A stretch of DNA of 64,000 bases from the NCBI RefSeq assembly GCF_014874065.1, contig NZ_JADBEE010000001.1:372001-436000 (forward strand). The letters are read 5' to 3'. The notes below the pieces were generated by a model, which worked only from the letters and a program-made list of their open reading frames with translations, searched no databases and was not told where the DNA came from. A program made the position numbers and the translations under genes. This DNA comes from Nesterenkonia halotolerans (lineage in GTDB: Bacteria; Actinomycetota; Actinomycetes; Actinomycetales; Micrococcaceae). Shown in pieces: positions 29,080 through 38,218 of the stretch (positions are counted from its first letter, which is position 1; each line of letters starts with the position of its first letter).

Positions 29080-30028
29080 GCAGACAGGCCAGTGTGCTGC
29101 TCACCAGGATCGAGGCCGCCAGCCGACCATCGCCCTCATACTGCTGGGTGAAGACGTAGACCGTGGTCGAGGAGGGCATGGCCGCAATGATGATCAGTGT
29201 GCCCGCCCAGACCGGCCCGAGCTGGTCATAGAAGGGCAGCACCGCGAGCCAGGTCAGCACCGGCAGCAGCACGATCTTGCCCAGTGTGCCCAGCGCGATG
29301 GACCGTTTGGGCACCCCGCCGCTCCGGATGCCCTCGATGGCCGGATGCAGGGCGAGGCCCACGCAGAAGAGCGCCAGCGGGACAGCCGTCTGGCCCAGCA
29401 GCCCCACTGACTCATCGACGGCGGCAGGCAGCCGCAGCGGGCTGAAGACCACCAGCAGGGCCAGTGCCATGGAGATGAACACCGGGTTCATCAGCAGCGC
29501 ACGCTTGAGGATCGGCGCGACCTGCCGACGCAGCAGCTCCCCCACTCCACCCACGCGCTGGGGGCCGGGCGCTGCGCGGGCTGCCACCACCGTGCGCACC
29601 AGCGGGTAGCCGTTGAGGTAGATCAGATTGTGCAGCATGTGGATGATGCCCGCCGCGAGTCCGGCCTCCGGACCCAGCACGCTGATCGCCACCGGGATCC
29701 CGAAGTACCCGACGTTGCCGAAGCTTCCGGCCAGCGAGGTCGCCGCCGCGCCATCCCGCGCGAGCGTGCCCAGCAGGAAGCTCGCGTAGTACAGGCCGAC
29801 TGACACCAGCGGTGTGACGACGGCGACGATCACCACCGCCAGCACGGGGAAACCTGCAGTCGGCGGTGCGGTGACCATGGCGGTGTAGATGAAGGTCGGC
29901 AGCGCGAAATAGAACAGGAAGCCGTTGAGGTGGTCCTGACCGGCGCGGAATCTCGGGATGAAGCCCGCGGCGAATCCGACGGCGATCACCAGGAACATCG
30001 GGCCGATGACCCCGAGCATCTCAAGCAT
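29045..30028 (-). CDS. AEC-family transporter (auxin efflux carrier type)
   Basis: A 327-residue protein with about ten membrane helices. The N-terminal bundle has GFIPRFRAGQDHLNGFLFYFALPTF-like sequence with the typical FALP turn, and the central region has GSFGNVGYFGIPVA, a family hallmark. The C-terminal bundle includes AMPSSTTVYVFTQQY. Bacterial AEC proteins move organic acids such as malate or malonate; the substrate here is unknown. It converges with the ABC exporter gene with a 35-nt overlap of 3' ends, and lies 78 bp after the mannosyltransferase trio on the same strand. Confidence 0.85.
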   Translation of the reverse strand: MLEMLGVIGPMFLVIAVGFAAGFIPRFRAGQDHLNGFLFYFALPTFIYTAMVTAPPTAGFPVLAVVIVAVVTPLVSVGLYYASFLLGTLARDGAAATSLAGSFGNVGYFGIPVAISVLGPEAGLAAGIIHMLHNLIYLNGYPLVRTVVAARAAPGPQRVGGVGELLRRQVAPILKRALLMNPVFISMALALLVVFSPLRLPAAVDESVGLLGQTAVPLALFCVGLALHPAIEGIRSGGVPKRSIALGTLGKIVLLPVLTWLAVLPFYDQLGPVWAGTLIIIAAMPSSTTVYVFTQQYEGDGRLAASILVSSTLACLLTLPVLAELLL

Positions 30029-30106
30029 CGGACACCGCCCCTGCCGCCGGGCGCGCCGGCACGGTCAGCCGGGCTGCCCTCATCGGTGCAGCTTCGCGGG
30101 CGCCGA

Positions 30107-31456
30107 TCACCAGCGCAGCTTCACAGATGTTCTGCGGCCCAGCCCCGGCAGGGCGAAGACGTCCTCGTGGCCCCGCGTGACTCCGGCCAGCGGATCGGTC
30201 GTGCCCAGATCCTGCTGGGACGCACTCTGCTCGAAAGGTGCGCTGCGCACGATGTCCCGCGCGGGATCCAGGATCTCGCGGATCACCTGCACCATCAGGT
30301 AGATCAGTGTCGCCATATGCGCCAGGATGCCCAGGTGATAGGCCCAGTCGATCAGCTCGGTGCCGCCGGCGAACTCCCCTCCGGAGGTGATCTTCGCGCT
30401 CATCATCCAGACCGAGACCCAGTGGAAGACCTCCGCCCCCTGCCACAGCAGATAGCCACGCACGCGCGGGCGCGCCAGAACCAGCAGCGGGATCAGCCAC
30501 ATCACGAACTGCGGCGAGTAGACCTTGCCGAGCAGCAGGAAGCTCGCCACGATCAGGAAGCAGATCTGCGCCAGCCGTGGCCGTGTGGGCGCCGCCCAGG
30601 TCAGATAGGCGATCCCCAGGCAGCACAGCAGGAACAGCCCATTGGAGAGCAGCGAGAATCCGGCCCCGTCCAGCGGCAGCCAGCTGAAGAAGAGCCATAC
30701 CGAGGAGAAGCTGACGTCGCGGTCCGAGGAGAACCGGTAGAAGGTCGCCCATTGATCGAACTGCAGCAGCATGAAGGGAACATTGACCGCCAGCCAGGTC
30801 ACGACGGCGACTGCAGTGGTGAGCACGAAGGAGCGCAGCCGACCGCTGCGCACGCACAGCACCAGGATCGCGCCCAGGAAGAAGAGCGGATAGAGCTTCA
30901 TCGCGGCACCCACGCCGATCAGCACCCCCGCCCAGACCGGATGCGAACGTCCCCACAGCAGCAGCGCGAGCCCGCCGAGGAAGACCGCCCACATGTCCCA
31001 GTTGATGGACAGCGAGAGGATGATCCCCGGTGCCAGCGCCACCATCAGCGCATCGTGGCGGCGCCACCCGGCAGTGGAGTAGGCGGTGGCGAGCACCACG
31101 CCGATCCAGCAGAGGATGACCGCCACGTGGTTGAGGTCGTAGAAGGCCAGGATCCGCGCCTCGCTGATGCCTTCGCCAGGCACCAGCTGCGCGAGCACTC
31201 CGGCCACCATGGTCAGCAGCACCGGGTACTCCATCACCTTCTCTGCCGGGACGTCGTCGACGAAGGGGAAGAGCCCCTCGCCCAGGCCGCGCTGACTGAA
31301 CAGCAGGGAGAAGTCGGAATAGCACATGTGGATGTGCTGGCCCGGGTCGGTCCAGCCGTTGAGGCGGCACCATTGGACCGCCAGCACGGAGAGTGCAGCG
31401 CCCAGCACCGTGGCCGCGAGCAGCAGCCAGAGCAATCGTGAGCCGGGGATCTTCAC
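30107..31456 (-). CDS. GT87-like polytopic glycosyltransferase (DUF2029 family)
   Basis: A GT-C type membrane protein of 449 residues with about ten helices. Members use polyprenyl-phosphate-mannose as donor outside the membrane (for example mycobacterial PimE). Visible family features are the first extracytoplasmic loop with an acidic YSDF, the EYPVLL motif, KLYPLFFLGA and KVYSPQFVMWLIPLL. The start is a GTG at 31456 that overlaps the upstream gene stop as GTGA. It is the last gene of a three-gene mannosyltransferase operon, so it probably extends or caps a mannan or lipoglycan. Confidence 0.8.
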   Translation of the reverse strand: MKIPGSRLLWLLLAATVLGAALSVLAVQWCRLNGWTDPGQHIHMCYSDFSLLFSQRGLGEGLFPFVDDVPAEKVMEYPVLLTMVAGVLAQLVPGEGISEARILAFYDLNHVAVILCWIGVVLATAYSTAGWRRHDALMVALAPGIILSLSINWDMWAVFLGGLALLLWGRSHPVWAGVLIGVGAAMKLYPLFFLGAILVLCVRSGRLRSFVLTTAVAVVTWLAVNVPFMLLQFDQWATFYRFSSDRDVSFSSVWLFFSWLPLDGAGFSLLSNGLFLLCCLGIAYLTWAAPTRPRLAQICFLIVASFLLLGKVYSPQFVMWLIPLLVLARPRVRGYLLWQGAEVFHWVSVWMMSAKITSGGEFAGGTELIDWAYHLGILAHMATLIYLMVQVIREILDPARDIVRSAPFEQSASQQDLGTTDPLAGVTRGHEDVFALPGLGRRTSVKLRW

Positions 31457-33096
31457 CTGGGGTCCTTGTCATAGATGTCCTCGGCCGCCCAGGAGCGGCG
31501 CGGCGGAGTCAATTCTCGCAGGCGCTTCCAGCCGAGCTCGGCATTCCAGCGTTGTGAGCGGCGCCTCATGTCGAAGAACTCAGTGGTGTTGGGGTCCAGG
31601 AAGACCACATAGATCAGGTACAGCGAGACGACCGAGATGGCGATCGCGTTGATGACCGCGGCGTCGATCCATTGCGCCACCGAGAGCTGACCGACCATGG
31701 AGAGCAGGACCATCACGGTGATGATGGTCGTGACGAGCACCAGTGCGCGCCCGCGATACACATGGACCACCGCGAAGAACGGCAGCAGCCACAGCAGATA
31801 CCAGGGCTGGATGATGGAGGAGGTCAGCACCACCACGGTCAGACCGTAGGCGGCCCAGAGCACAGGGTTGCCCACGCTGCGGCGCAGCAGCAGGGTCGCG
31901 ACCACCACCCCTGCGAGGACCCGCGCCAGGGTGTAGACGGCCTCGGTCACCAGGGTGGCGTCCACGCCGGAGAGAACCTCGACCAGGGCGCCGATGCCGA
32001 TGCCCAGCAGTCCTACGGGGGCCGCCTGCAGCACCGCTGCGCCCGCTCCAAGTGCCGCGGAGACCCAGCCCAGACCGATGCCCAGCGCGGCTCCCCCGGC
32101 CACCAGCAGCACGACGGCGACCGTTGCGCCGAGCGCCCATTCACGCGCGCGCCGCCAGAGGCTTGCGGTGTCCTTCAGCGGCAGCAGCAGGATGAAGGGC
32201 AGCACCACCAGCGCGATGGGCTTCACCGCGATCGCCGCGACCAGCAGCAGCACTCCGAGCAGCCGGCGACGGCGCAGCGCGGCGAGCGTTCCGGCCAGCA
32301 TCAGCCCGATCATGAGCGAGTCATTGTGCGCGGCGGCGACGAAGACGAGCAGCGTCATAGGGTTCAGCAGGCACAGCCACAGCGCCCAGGACGGTTCTGA
32401 GCCGAAAGCGCGAGCGAGCCGCGGGATGCAGTAGAGCATCAGCGCCATGCCGATCAGCGAGAGGCAGCGGAACAGCAGGATGGCGATCTCCGGCACCCCG
32501 CCGGAGACGAACCAGATGATCTGCGCCAGCACCAGGAAAAGCGGCCCATAGGGAGAGGGCGACTCCGCCCAGAGCCCGTCGGCGCCCTCCATGAACCAGC
32601 CGGGCAGCTCGGACACGCCGTCCTCGTAGGGGTTCAGCCCCGCGTGCAGCACGCGGCCCTGCGCCAGGTAGGAGTAGACGTCGCGGGAGAAGATCGGCAG
32701 CGAGAACATCAGCGGAGTGGCCCACATGAACAGGGTTCGGCGCATCACCGGTGTGGCCCGCGGTGACCAGGACCCCACGCGTTGGGAGAGTCGGAGCCAG
32801 GACCGCAGCAGCAACAGCGCCCCGAGCACCAGCAGCACCGTACAGACGACGACGCCGGCCGTCGTCGTCCGCAGCGGCAGCAGCAGCGGGTTCAGCGCCA
32901 GCAGGGACTGTGGGGTCATGGCCAGCCACCCGACGCCCCAGGAGCCCACCATGATCATGAGCGCGGCGAGCAGGCCCTGTCGAGCGGTGTGCGAGGCCGC
33001 GGCCTCCTCGCCTCCGATGAGCCAGGCTGTGGGAGGCCACTGGCCCAGGGCCGTGCGTACGCGTTCGGCGTGGCGCGAGACGGGATTAGCGTGCAC
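31453..33096 (-). CDS. Polyprenol-phosphomannose-dependent mannosyltransferase, MptA/MptB-like
   Basis: A 547-residue GT-C membrane protein with about twelve helices. The donor-site loop PIFSRDVYSYLAQGRVLHAG, followed by NPYEDGV, is the MptB hallmark, as are ESPSPYGPLFL and IIQPWYLLWLLPFF. These enzymes build the alpha-1,6-mannan backbone of lipomannan. The GTG start at 33096 overlaps the preceding gene by 11 nt. Together with the related gene upstream it may form the early and late polymerising pair known for MptB and MptA. Confidence 0.85.
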   Translation of the reverse strand: MHANPVSRHAERVRTALGQWPPTAWLIGGEEAAASHTARQGLLAALMIMVGSWGVGWLAMTPQSLLALNPLLLPLRTTTAGVVVCTVLLVLGALLLLRSWLRLSQRVGSWSPRATPVMRRTLFMWATPLMFSLPIFSRDVYSYLAQGRVLHAGLNPYEDGVSELPGWFMEGADGLWAESPSPYGPLFLVLAQIIWFVSGGVPEIAILLFRCLSLIGMALMLYCIPRLARAFGSEPSWALWLCLLNPMTLLVFVAAAHNDSLMIGLMLAGTLAALRRRRLLGVLLLVAAIAVKPIALVVLPFILLLPLKDTASLWRRAREWALGATVAVVLLVAGGAALGIGLGWVSAALGAGAAVLQAAPVGLLGIGIGALVEVLSGVDATLVTEAVYTLARVLAGVVVATLLLRRSVGNPVLWAAYGLTVVVLTSSIIQPWYLLWLLPFFAVVHVYRGRALVLVTTIITVMVLLSMVGQLSVAQWIDAAVINAIAISVVSLYLIYVVFLDPNTTEFFDMRRRSQRWNAELGWKRLRELTPPRRSWAAEDIYDKDPR

Positions 33097-34861
33097 CGGA
33101 GGGGCGCTCCTCTCCGGTGGGGTCTGCAGGGTCTTTCAGGTCTTTGGGCTCTGCCAGGTCTGCAGGGGCGCCGGGCTCGACGGAGGCGAGAGTCTCGCGC
33201 CGTCGTCGGCGGGGCCATTCCCAGCGCATCGGTGGCAGACCCCAGTCGTCCCAGATCACCCAGCGGGTCTGTCGGTCCACCAGGGCCAGCCAGATGATGG
33301 CGAACCAGGAGACGGCGATGGACAGGGCCAGCATCTGCTGGTCCAGCTCCAGGAACTGGTAGATCGAAAGCTGATCCGAGGCGCCGAAGGCGAGGAAGAA
33401 CACGATGGTGAACACGACCCATTTGAACTGCCAGTCCTTGCGGATCCCGGTGATCGCGAAGAGCGGCAGCAGCCAGAGCAGGTACCAGGGCTGGATGATC
33501 GGTGAGAGCACCACCAGCGCGGTGAAGGCCCAGACCATGCGCTGGACGATGAACTTGTCGCTGCCGCGGAACATCAGCCACAGCACCGCGGCGACGGACA
33601 GGATCCGGCCGACGATCTTGAACACCTCGAGCGTCCACCCGCTGTCCAGACCGAAGGAGCGCAGCAGGGTGCCCAGCCAGCCGTCGGCGATGCCGATCGG
33701 AGACCAGTAGACGCTGCCGGTGCCGGTGCCCGCCAGGACGGCGAGCCAGCCGAAGCCATAGCCCTGCACCAGGCCGATGGTGATCATGGCGGCCGCGGCC
33801 AGTCCGGCGGTGAAGAACCAGTATTGGAACTTCCGCGACCAGGACGCGCCCTGTCCTGCCCAGAGCAGTCCGATGAAGGGCAGCAGCACGATGGTGATCG
33901 GTTTGATGCCGATGGAGACCACCACGAGCAGCGTGGCGAGCACTCCCCTGCCGCGCGCCGCGGCGTAGATTCCGGCCAGCGCGAAGCCCACCATGATTGC
34001 GTCGTTGTGCGCGCTGGAGATGAAGCTGACGATCAGCAGCGGGTTGGCCAGCGTGATCCACTGCGCACGGGCCGGATCGATCCCATGCAGGCGGGCGAGC
34101 TTCGGGACGAAGATCATCATCATGACCACCCCGCCCACGCAGGCGAGGCGGAACAGGAACAGCGCCAGGTCCGGGCTGTCGGCGGCGGTGCGCATGACCG
34201 CGGCTTCGATCCAGAGGAAGAGCGGACCATAGGGAGTCTCGGACTCGGCCCAGAGGATGTCGGTGCCCAGGTGGAACCAGTTGTTGAGGCTCGAGACTCC
34301 GGTGGTGTAGGGATCCTGCCCTGCCAGCACGAGCCTTCCCTGGTTCAGGTAGGCGAAGACGTCTCGAGAGAAGATCGGCACGGTGATCAGCTGCGGGATG
34401 GACCAGAGCACCACCGCCCAGTTGACCACTCGCAGTGAGCTGGCCGGCCAATGCCGGCGCGGGTCAGGGTCCTCCAGCACTCGGCTCAGTCGCAGCCAGG
34501 CGCGCAGCATGATCCAGCAGCCCAGTGTCAGGGCGATGGTGGAGACGACGACGCCGGCGGGCTCGGTGCGCAGCACGATGAGCCAGGGGTCCCGGGACAG
34601 CGGGGAGGAGCTGACCAGCCAGCCCACCCCCAGGGAGCCGAACAGCACCAGCAGCGAGCCGAGCACCCCTTCGAGAAGGGGCGACCAGAGGTGCTTGGGT
34701 CGGGTGGAGGAGCGCAGGATGTGCAGCCAGAGGTCGCGGCGCCGGGCGCGGCGCGGGCCGGGCGCATCCTCTGGGGTGGAGCTGGTGGTGGCGAGCCCAG
34801 TGGAGCCCTCGGCACCTCGGGGTGCGGGGCTGTTCTCGGCGGCTCCAGCCTCAGCGCTCAT
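33086..34861 (-). CDS. Polyprenol-phosphomannose-dependent mannosyltransferase, MptB-like
   Basis: A paralogue of the next gene (591 residues) with the same motifs: PIFSRDVFAYLNQGRLVLAG, DPYTTGV, ESETPYGPLFL and IIQPWYLLWLLPLF. A disordered N-terminus (about 70 residues) precedes the first helix, and a charged Pro/Glu/Asp-rich tail ends it. The ATG at 34861 is used with a weak AAGG site; an upstream extension to 35107 would run across the divergent orn gene and is rejected. First gene of the trio. Confidence 0.85.
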   Translation of the reverse strand: MSAEAGAAENSPAPRGAEGSTGLATTSSTPEDAPGPRRARRRDLWLHILRSSTRPKHLWSPLLEGVLGSLLVLFGSLGVGWLVSSSPLSRDPWLIVLRTEPAGVVVSTIALTLGCWIMLRAWLRLSRVLEDPDPRRHWPASSLRVVNWAVVLWSIPQLITVPIFSRDVFAYLNQGRLVLAGQDPYTTGVSSLNNWFHLGTDILWAESETPYGPLFLWIEAAVMRTAADSPDLALFLFRLACVGGVVMMMIFVPKLARLHGIDPARAQWITLANPLLIVSFISSAHNDAIMVGFALAGIYAAARGRGVLATLLVVVSIGIKPITIVLLPFIGLLWAGQGASWSRKFQYWFFTAGLAAAAMITIGLVQGYGFGWLAVLAGTGTGSVYWSPIGIADGWLGTLLRSFGLDSGWTLEVFKIVGRILSVAAVLWLMFRGSDKFIVQRMVWAFTALVVLSPIIQPWYLLWLLPLFAITGIRKDWQFKWVVFTIVFFLAFGASDQLSIYQFLELDQQMLALSIAVSWFAIIWLALVDRQTRWVIWDDWGLPPMRWEWPRRRRRETLASVEPGAPADLAEPKDLKDPADPTGEERPSGAR

Positions 34862-34943
34862 TGCCCTTGAATTTATCACCACCGTTCCCGGCCTCCCCCG
34901 CGCGCTCGCGCCCGTCGGTAGAGTGGTCAGCGTGAGTTCCCAT

Positions 34944-35546
34944 ATGACTGAGACCAATGACTCATCCACTCCAGAAGCACCCACACGCCCGGGAGGATCC
35001 TGGGCGGGGCGCATGGTCTGGATCGACTGTGAGATGACCGGGCTGAATCCTGACCACGACGTGCTCGTGGAGATCGCAGCCCTGGTCACCGACGCTGAGC
35101 TGAACATCCTCGGCGAGGGTGTTCAGGTGGTGATCGCTCCGGACCCTGCCGAACGGCTGGAGACCATGGCGCCGATCGTGCAGAAGATGCATACCGCTTC
35201 AGGCCTGCTCGAGGACCTCAAGGACGGTGTCTCCGCGCAGGTGGCCGAGCAACGCGTGCTCGAGTACGTCAAGGCGTGGATTCCTGAGGCTGGAGTCGCC
35301 CCACTGGCGGGGAACTCGGTGCACGCCGACAAGGCCTTCCTGCGGATCGGCATGCCCGAGCTCATGAAGCACCTGCACTACCGGATCATCGACGTCTCCA
35401 CCATCAAGGAGCTCTCCTCCCGCTGGTACCCGGAGGCGAAGAAGACGGCCCCAGCCAAGACCGGCAACCACCGGGCGCTCGGAGATATCCAGGATTCCAT
35501 CGAGGAGCTGAAGCACTACCGGCGGACCGTGTTCAAGCAGGGGTGA
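34944..35546 (+). CDS. orn: Oligoribonuclease
   Basis: Orn degrades 2-5 nt RNAs and pGpG to mononucleotides. The 200-residue DEDDh exonuclease has Exo I MVWIDCEMTGLNPDHD, Exo II NSVHADKAFL and Exo III HRALGDIQDSIEEL with the catalytic His and Asp. The ATG at 34944 has no ribosome site. A GTG 12 nt upstream (34932) lies about 7 nt after TAGAGT (34919-34924), a -10-like hexamer, so a leaderless GTG start is possible and would add four residues. It is divergent from the mannosyltransferase operon. Confidence 0.96.
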   Translation: MTETNDSSTPEAPTRPGGSWAGRMVWIDCEMTGLNPDHDVLVEIAALVTDAELNILGEGVQVVIAPDPAERLETMAPIVQKMHTASGLLEDLKDGVSAQVAEQRVLEYVKAWIPEAGVAPLAGNSVHADKAFLRIGMPELMKHLHYRIIDVSTIKELSSRWYPEAKKTAPAKTGNHRALGDIQDSIEELKHYRRTVFKQG

Positions 35547-35591
35547 GTGACCCGAAGCTGCGCGGATTTCGGGAAAGCACGGGATTCTGTG

Positions 35592-35597
35592 TAGACT
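35592..35597 (+). promoter_or_regulatory. Probable -10 hexamer for tRNA-His
   Basis: TAGACT lies 70 bp before the tRNA. A -35 match near TTCGGG, 18 bp upstream, is poor. The hexamer fits the actinobacterial TAnnnT pattern, so this is a plausible but unproven promoter. Confidence 0.4.
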
Positions 35598-35667
35598 GAT
35601 ATGCGTTGCTTTTCGGCCGTTTCAGACCGATCCGCAGCGAGTCAGGGAGCCGGTCACGGCTCACATG

Positions 35668-35743
35668 GTGGGCGTAGCTCAGCTGGTAGAGCATCGCGTT
35701 GTGGTCGCGAGGGTCGCGGGTTCAAGCCCCGTCGCTCACCCCA
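35668..35743 (+). tRNA. tRNA-His (anticodon GTG)
   Basis: A full cloverleaf is readable: acceptor GTGGGCG/CGCTCAC (one G-T pair), D arm GCTC...GAGC, anticodon stem TCGCG/CGCGA around TTGTGGT with anticodon GTG at 35701-35703, and T arm GCGGG-TTCAAGC-CCCGT. A G at 35667 can serve as G-1 opposite the discriminator C at 35740, the tRNA-His identity mark. The CCA end is encoded (35741-35743). Confidence 0.97.
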
Positions 35744-35764
35744 TGTCTTCTTCGAAGAGAAAGC

Positions 35765-35798
35765 AAACACCCCGAACCGTCTGGTTCGGGGTGTTTTT
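35765..35798 (+). terminator. Strong intrinsic terminator after tRNA-His
   Basis: A perfect 14-bp stem, AAACACCCCGAACC pairing with GGTTCGGGGTGTTT around the loop GTCT, ends in TTTTT and follows the tRNA by 21 bp. It is the clearest terminator of the window. Confidence 0.93.
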
Positions 35799-35930
35799 CT
35801 TCCTGACTGCTTCGTGCGGCTGAGCAGAGCAGGAGTTGCGTCGAATCCCCTTCCTGTGGCGGGGCCCGCCCCCAGCGTCCTTCCAGGGCGCATCAAGACT
35901 GTGCTGAAGAACACTGAATAGCGTGACGGT

Positions 35931-36944
35931 GTGGGACAGAGAAACCATCGACTTGATCGCGCCAAGGGTGCGCTGGTGTTCCTTGTCGTCCTCGGACACA
36001 TGTTGGCGGCAGTCTCGCCTTGGGATTCGGATGTCCTGCGGGTGCTGCAGACAGCCATCTATTCCTTTCACATCCCCGCCTTCGTCTTCTTGGCAGGCAT
36101 CACCGCGAAATCCGACAGACTGCCCCAGCGCGTCGCCTTCTTCCTGGTGCTGCTCGCCACAGCCATGCCGCTCTACTACGGCTGGATGAGCCTCATCGGG
36201 CTCAACCCAGAGTTCGACTCGCTGGTGCCGTACTGGCTGACCTGGTTCCTGCTCGCCATGGTGTGGTGGACCCTCAGCACGCCGCTGATCGAACGATTCC
36301 CCCGCGCCCTCCTCGCGATCTCGGTGCTGGCAGCCCTGTTCGGGGGCCTCATCCCCACCTATGACTACGAGCTGTCACTGTCCCGAACACTGGTGTTCTG
36401 GCCCTTCTTCGTCATCGGGAAGCTCTATGGCTCGCAGGTCCTCACCTGGGCCGGCGGTCGGACTCCGAGCCAGAAGGGTGGGCTGGCCCTCGCGGCTGCC
36501 ACACCAATGCTGCTGTTCTATCTCTACGATCCCAACAAGATCTGGTTCTACGGCGTCCGAAACTTCGACTGGCACGATGTCAGCGTCCCTGAGGGGGCGG
36601 CCACGCGCCTGATCGTGGGCCTCAGCGCCGCCCTGACCACGGTGGCGTTCTGCACCTTCATGTCCAACCGGGCGGGCTACCTGTGCACTGTGGGGCGAAA
36701 TTCGCTGGCGGTCTACCTCCTCCACGGCTTCGTGGTCAGGCTTCTCGACATACCGCTGGATGACAGCCTGGACCACATCTCCTCCCCCGTGATGCTTGTC
36801 GCGTGTGTGCTCCTCGCCGTGCTGACCACGTGGCTGTTCGCGCTGCCGCCGTTCAATGCCGGCCTGCGCAAATACGGCGAAGGCGTGGTTCGCATGATAT
36901 TTTTACCTTTTTCGAAGCTGCGTTCCGTCAGAGCACCATCTTGA
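35931..36944 (+). CDS. Acyltransferase-3-family membrane protein (OpgC/fucose-4-O-acetylase-like)
   Basis: A 337-residue protein with about ten membrane helices. It opens with RNHRLDRAKGALVFLVVLGHML, the typical Asp/Lys/Gly plus His motif of membrane O-acyltransferases, then YSFHIPAFVFLAG with its conserved His. These enzymes acetylate or succinylate sugars of cell-surface polymers. A GTG at 35931 is the only good start and its ribosome site is weak. It follows the tRNA terminator and precedes the PAP2 gene by 58 bp; a shared envelope role is possible. The substrate cannot be told. Confidence 0.82.
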   Translation: MGQRNHRLDRAKGALVFLVVLGHMLAAVSPWDSDVLRVLQTAIYSFHIPAFVFLAGITAKSDRLPQRVAFFLVLLATAMPLYYGWMSLIGLNPEFDSLVPYWLTWFLLAMVWWTLSTPLIERFPRALLAISVLAALFGGLIPTYDYELSLSRTLVFWPFFVIGKLYGSQVLTWAGGRTPSQKGGLALAAATPMLLFYLYDPNKIWFYGVRNFDWHDVSVPEGAATRLIVGLSAALTTVAFCTFMSNRAGYLCTVGRNSLAVYLLHGFVVRLLDIPLDDSLDHISSPVMLVACVLLAVLTTWLFALPPFNAGLRKYGEGVVRMIFLPFSKLRSVRAPS

Positions 36945-37002
36945 CTCGTCACTTCTGACAGTTCGCCACCATTCCGGTCCTAGATTCTCCAGGTGTAGTT
37001 CC

Positions 37003-38121
37003 ATGTCCACAATGCAAACGCAGGTTGAACAGCGTCAGAACACTGCCTCGCCATGGCCCTACACCCTTGCGGTGAGCGTCTCCATTCTTGTAGGAGCCAT
37101 CGCGGTGGTGGCATCGGTCTCCGCTGGAATCCCGTTGAAGGATCCCGAAGGATTCCTCGGCCCGGCGTGGGTTCGGCTGCCTCTGTTGGCGCTGCTGCTC
37201 TTCGCCATCGGACTCCTGCCTGCCGCAGTGCGGCGATCCGGTTGGAGGAACCTGGGGTCCGGCGTCCGAGACGTGCTGCGACACGAGTGGAGCGTTCGGC
37301 GCGTGCTCTACATCGCCACTGGTCTGGGGACCTTCTACGTCTGCTACGTCGGGTATCGCAACCTCAAGAACGTGCTGCCGGTCTACCGCGACGGTGTGCT
37401 CTTCGACCGCGAGCTGTTGCAGCTGGACCGCTGGATCTTCGGTGGCGTGGACCCGGCCCGCGTGCTGCACGACATCTTCGGAGTGGAGCTCACAGCCCAG
37501 GTGCTGTCCTTCATCTACATGGCGTACCTGCCGCTGATCCCGCTCACGCTCGGGATCTTCCTGGTGCTCAACCGCAATCTTGCGGTGGGCGCGTGGTACG
37601 CCACCACGCTGAGCCTGAACTGGGTGATCGGAACCCTCAGCTACTACCTGCTTCCGGCCCTGGGGCCGATCTACGCGCGCCCCGACCTCTATGACAGCCT
37701 GCCCGAGACGCGAGTCGCCGAGCTGCAGGAATCCCTGCTGAGCAATCGTCTGCGGTTCCTCTCCAGCCCGGAGACCAGTGAAGCCATCCATGGGGTGGCG
37801 GCCTTCGCCTCGCTGCACGTCTCGATCACCTTCGCCGCCGCCTACTTCATGCACCGCACCGGTCAGCACCTCGGGGTGCGGATCTTCGCCTGGGCATTCT
37901 TCGGACTGACGGTCCTCTCCACGCTCTACTTCGGTTGGCACTACGTGGTGGATGACATTGTGGGCATCGTGATCGGCTACCTGGCAGTCGCGATCGCCGC
38001 GGCAGCCACCGGCCACGGGTTCTTCAACAGTCACGGCATCGTCGCGGCGGTGCTGGCTCGGCCGGAACTGATCGAGGATGGCAGCCCCCGGATGAAGGAC
38101 ACCCGGGAGGATCCCGTCTGA
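37003..38121 (+). CDS. PAP2-superfamily membrane enzyme (AUR1/inositolphosphotransferase-like)
   Basis: A 372-residue protein with about seven helices. The PAP2 catalytic motifs appear in the AUR1-like form: FASLHVSITFAA with the first His, and GWHYVVDDIVGIVIG with the second His and Asp. The classical KxxxxxxRP motif is not obvious. Such proteins act as lipid phosphatases or move phosphoinositol groups to glycolipids. Near the mannosyltransferases, a lipoglycan-related role is possible but speculative. Confidence 0.78.
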   Translation: MSTMQTQVEQRQNTASPWPYTLAVSVSILVGAIAVVASVSAGIPLKDPEGFLGPAWVRLPLLALLLFAIGLLPAAVRRSGWRNLGSGVRDVLRHEWSVRRVLYIATGLGTFYVCYVGYRNLKNVLPVYRDGVLFDRELLQLDRWIFGGVDPARVLHDIFGVELTAQVLSFIYMAYLPLIPLTLGIFLVLNRNLAVGAWYATTLSLNWVIGTLSYYLLPALGPIYARPDLYDSLPETRVAELQESLLSNRLRFLSSPETSEAIHGVAAFASLHVSITFAAAYFMHRTGQHLGVRIFAWAFFGLTVLSTLYFGWHYVVDDIVGIVIGYLAVAIAAAATGHGFFNSHGIVAAVLARPELIEDGSPRMKDTREDPV

Positions 38122-38218
38122 GTCGCCGTGAACACCGGGGCACGGGCTGGATGCTCAACCCGTGTCGCGCGGCTCGGCGTGGACCGGCACAGCGGCAATG
38201 ATGCGTAGTCTTGCCTTT

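Noticed and set aside
30021..31472. A 483-codon minus-strand frame longer than the GT87 gene
   Set aside because: It lacks membrane helices and family motifs; the 449-residue frame shows both and couples by GTGA to its neighbour.
32955..34451. A 498-codon minus-strand frame overlapping two mannosyltransferases
   Set aside because: It is Arg/Gly/Pro-rich with no membrane helices. The other minus-strand frames carry the GT-C motifs.
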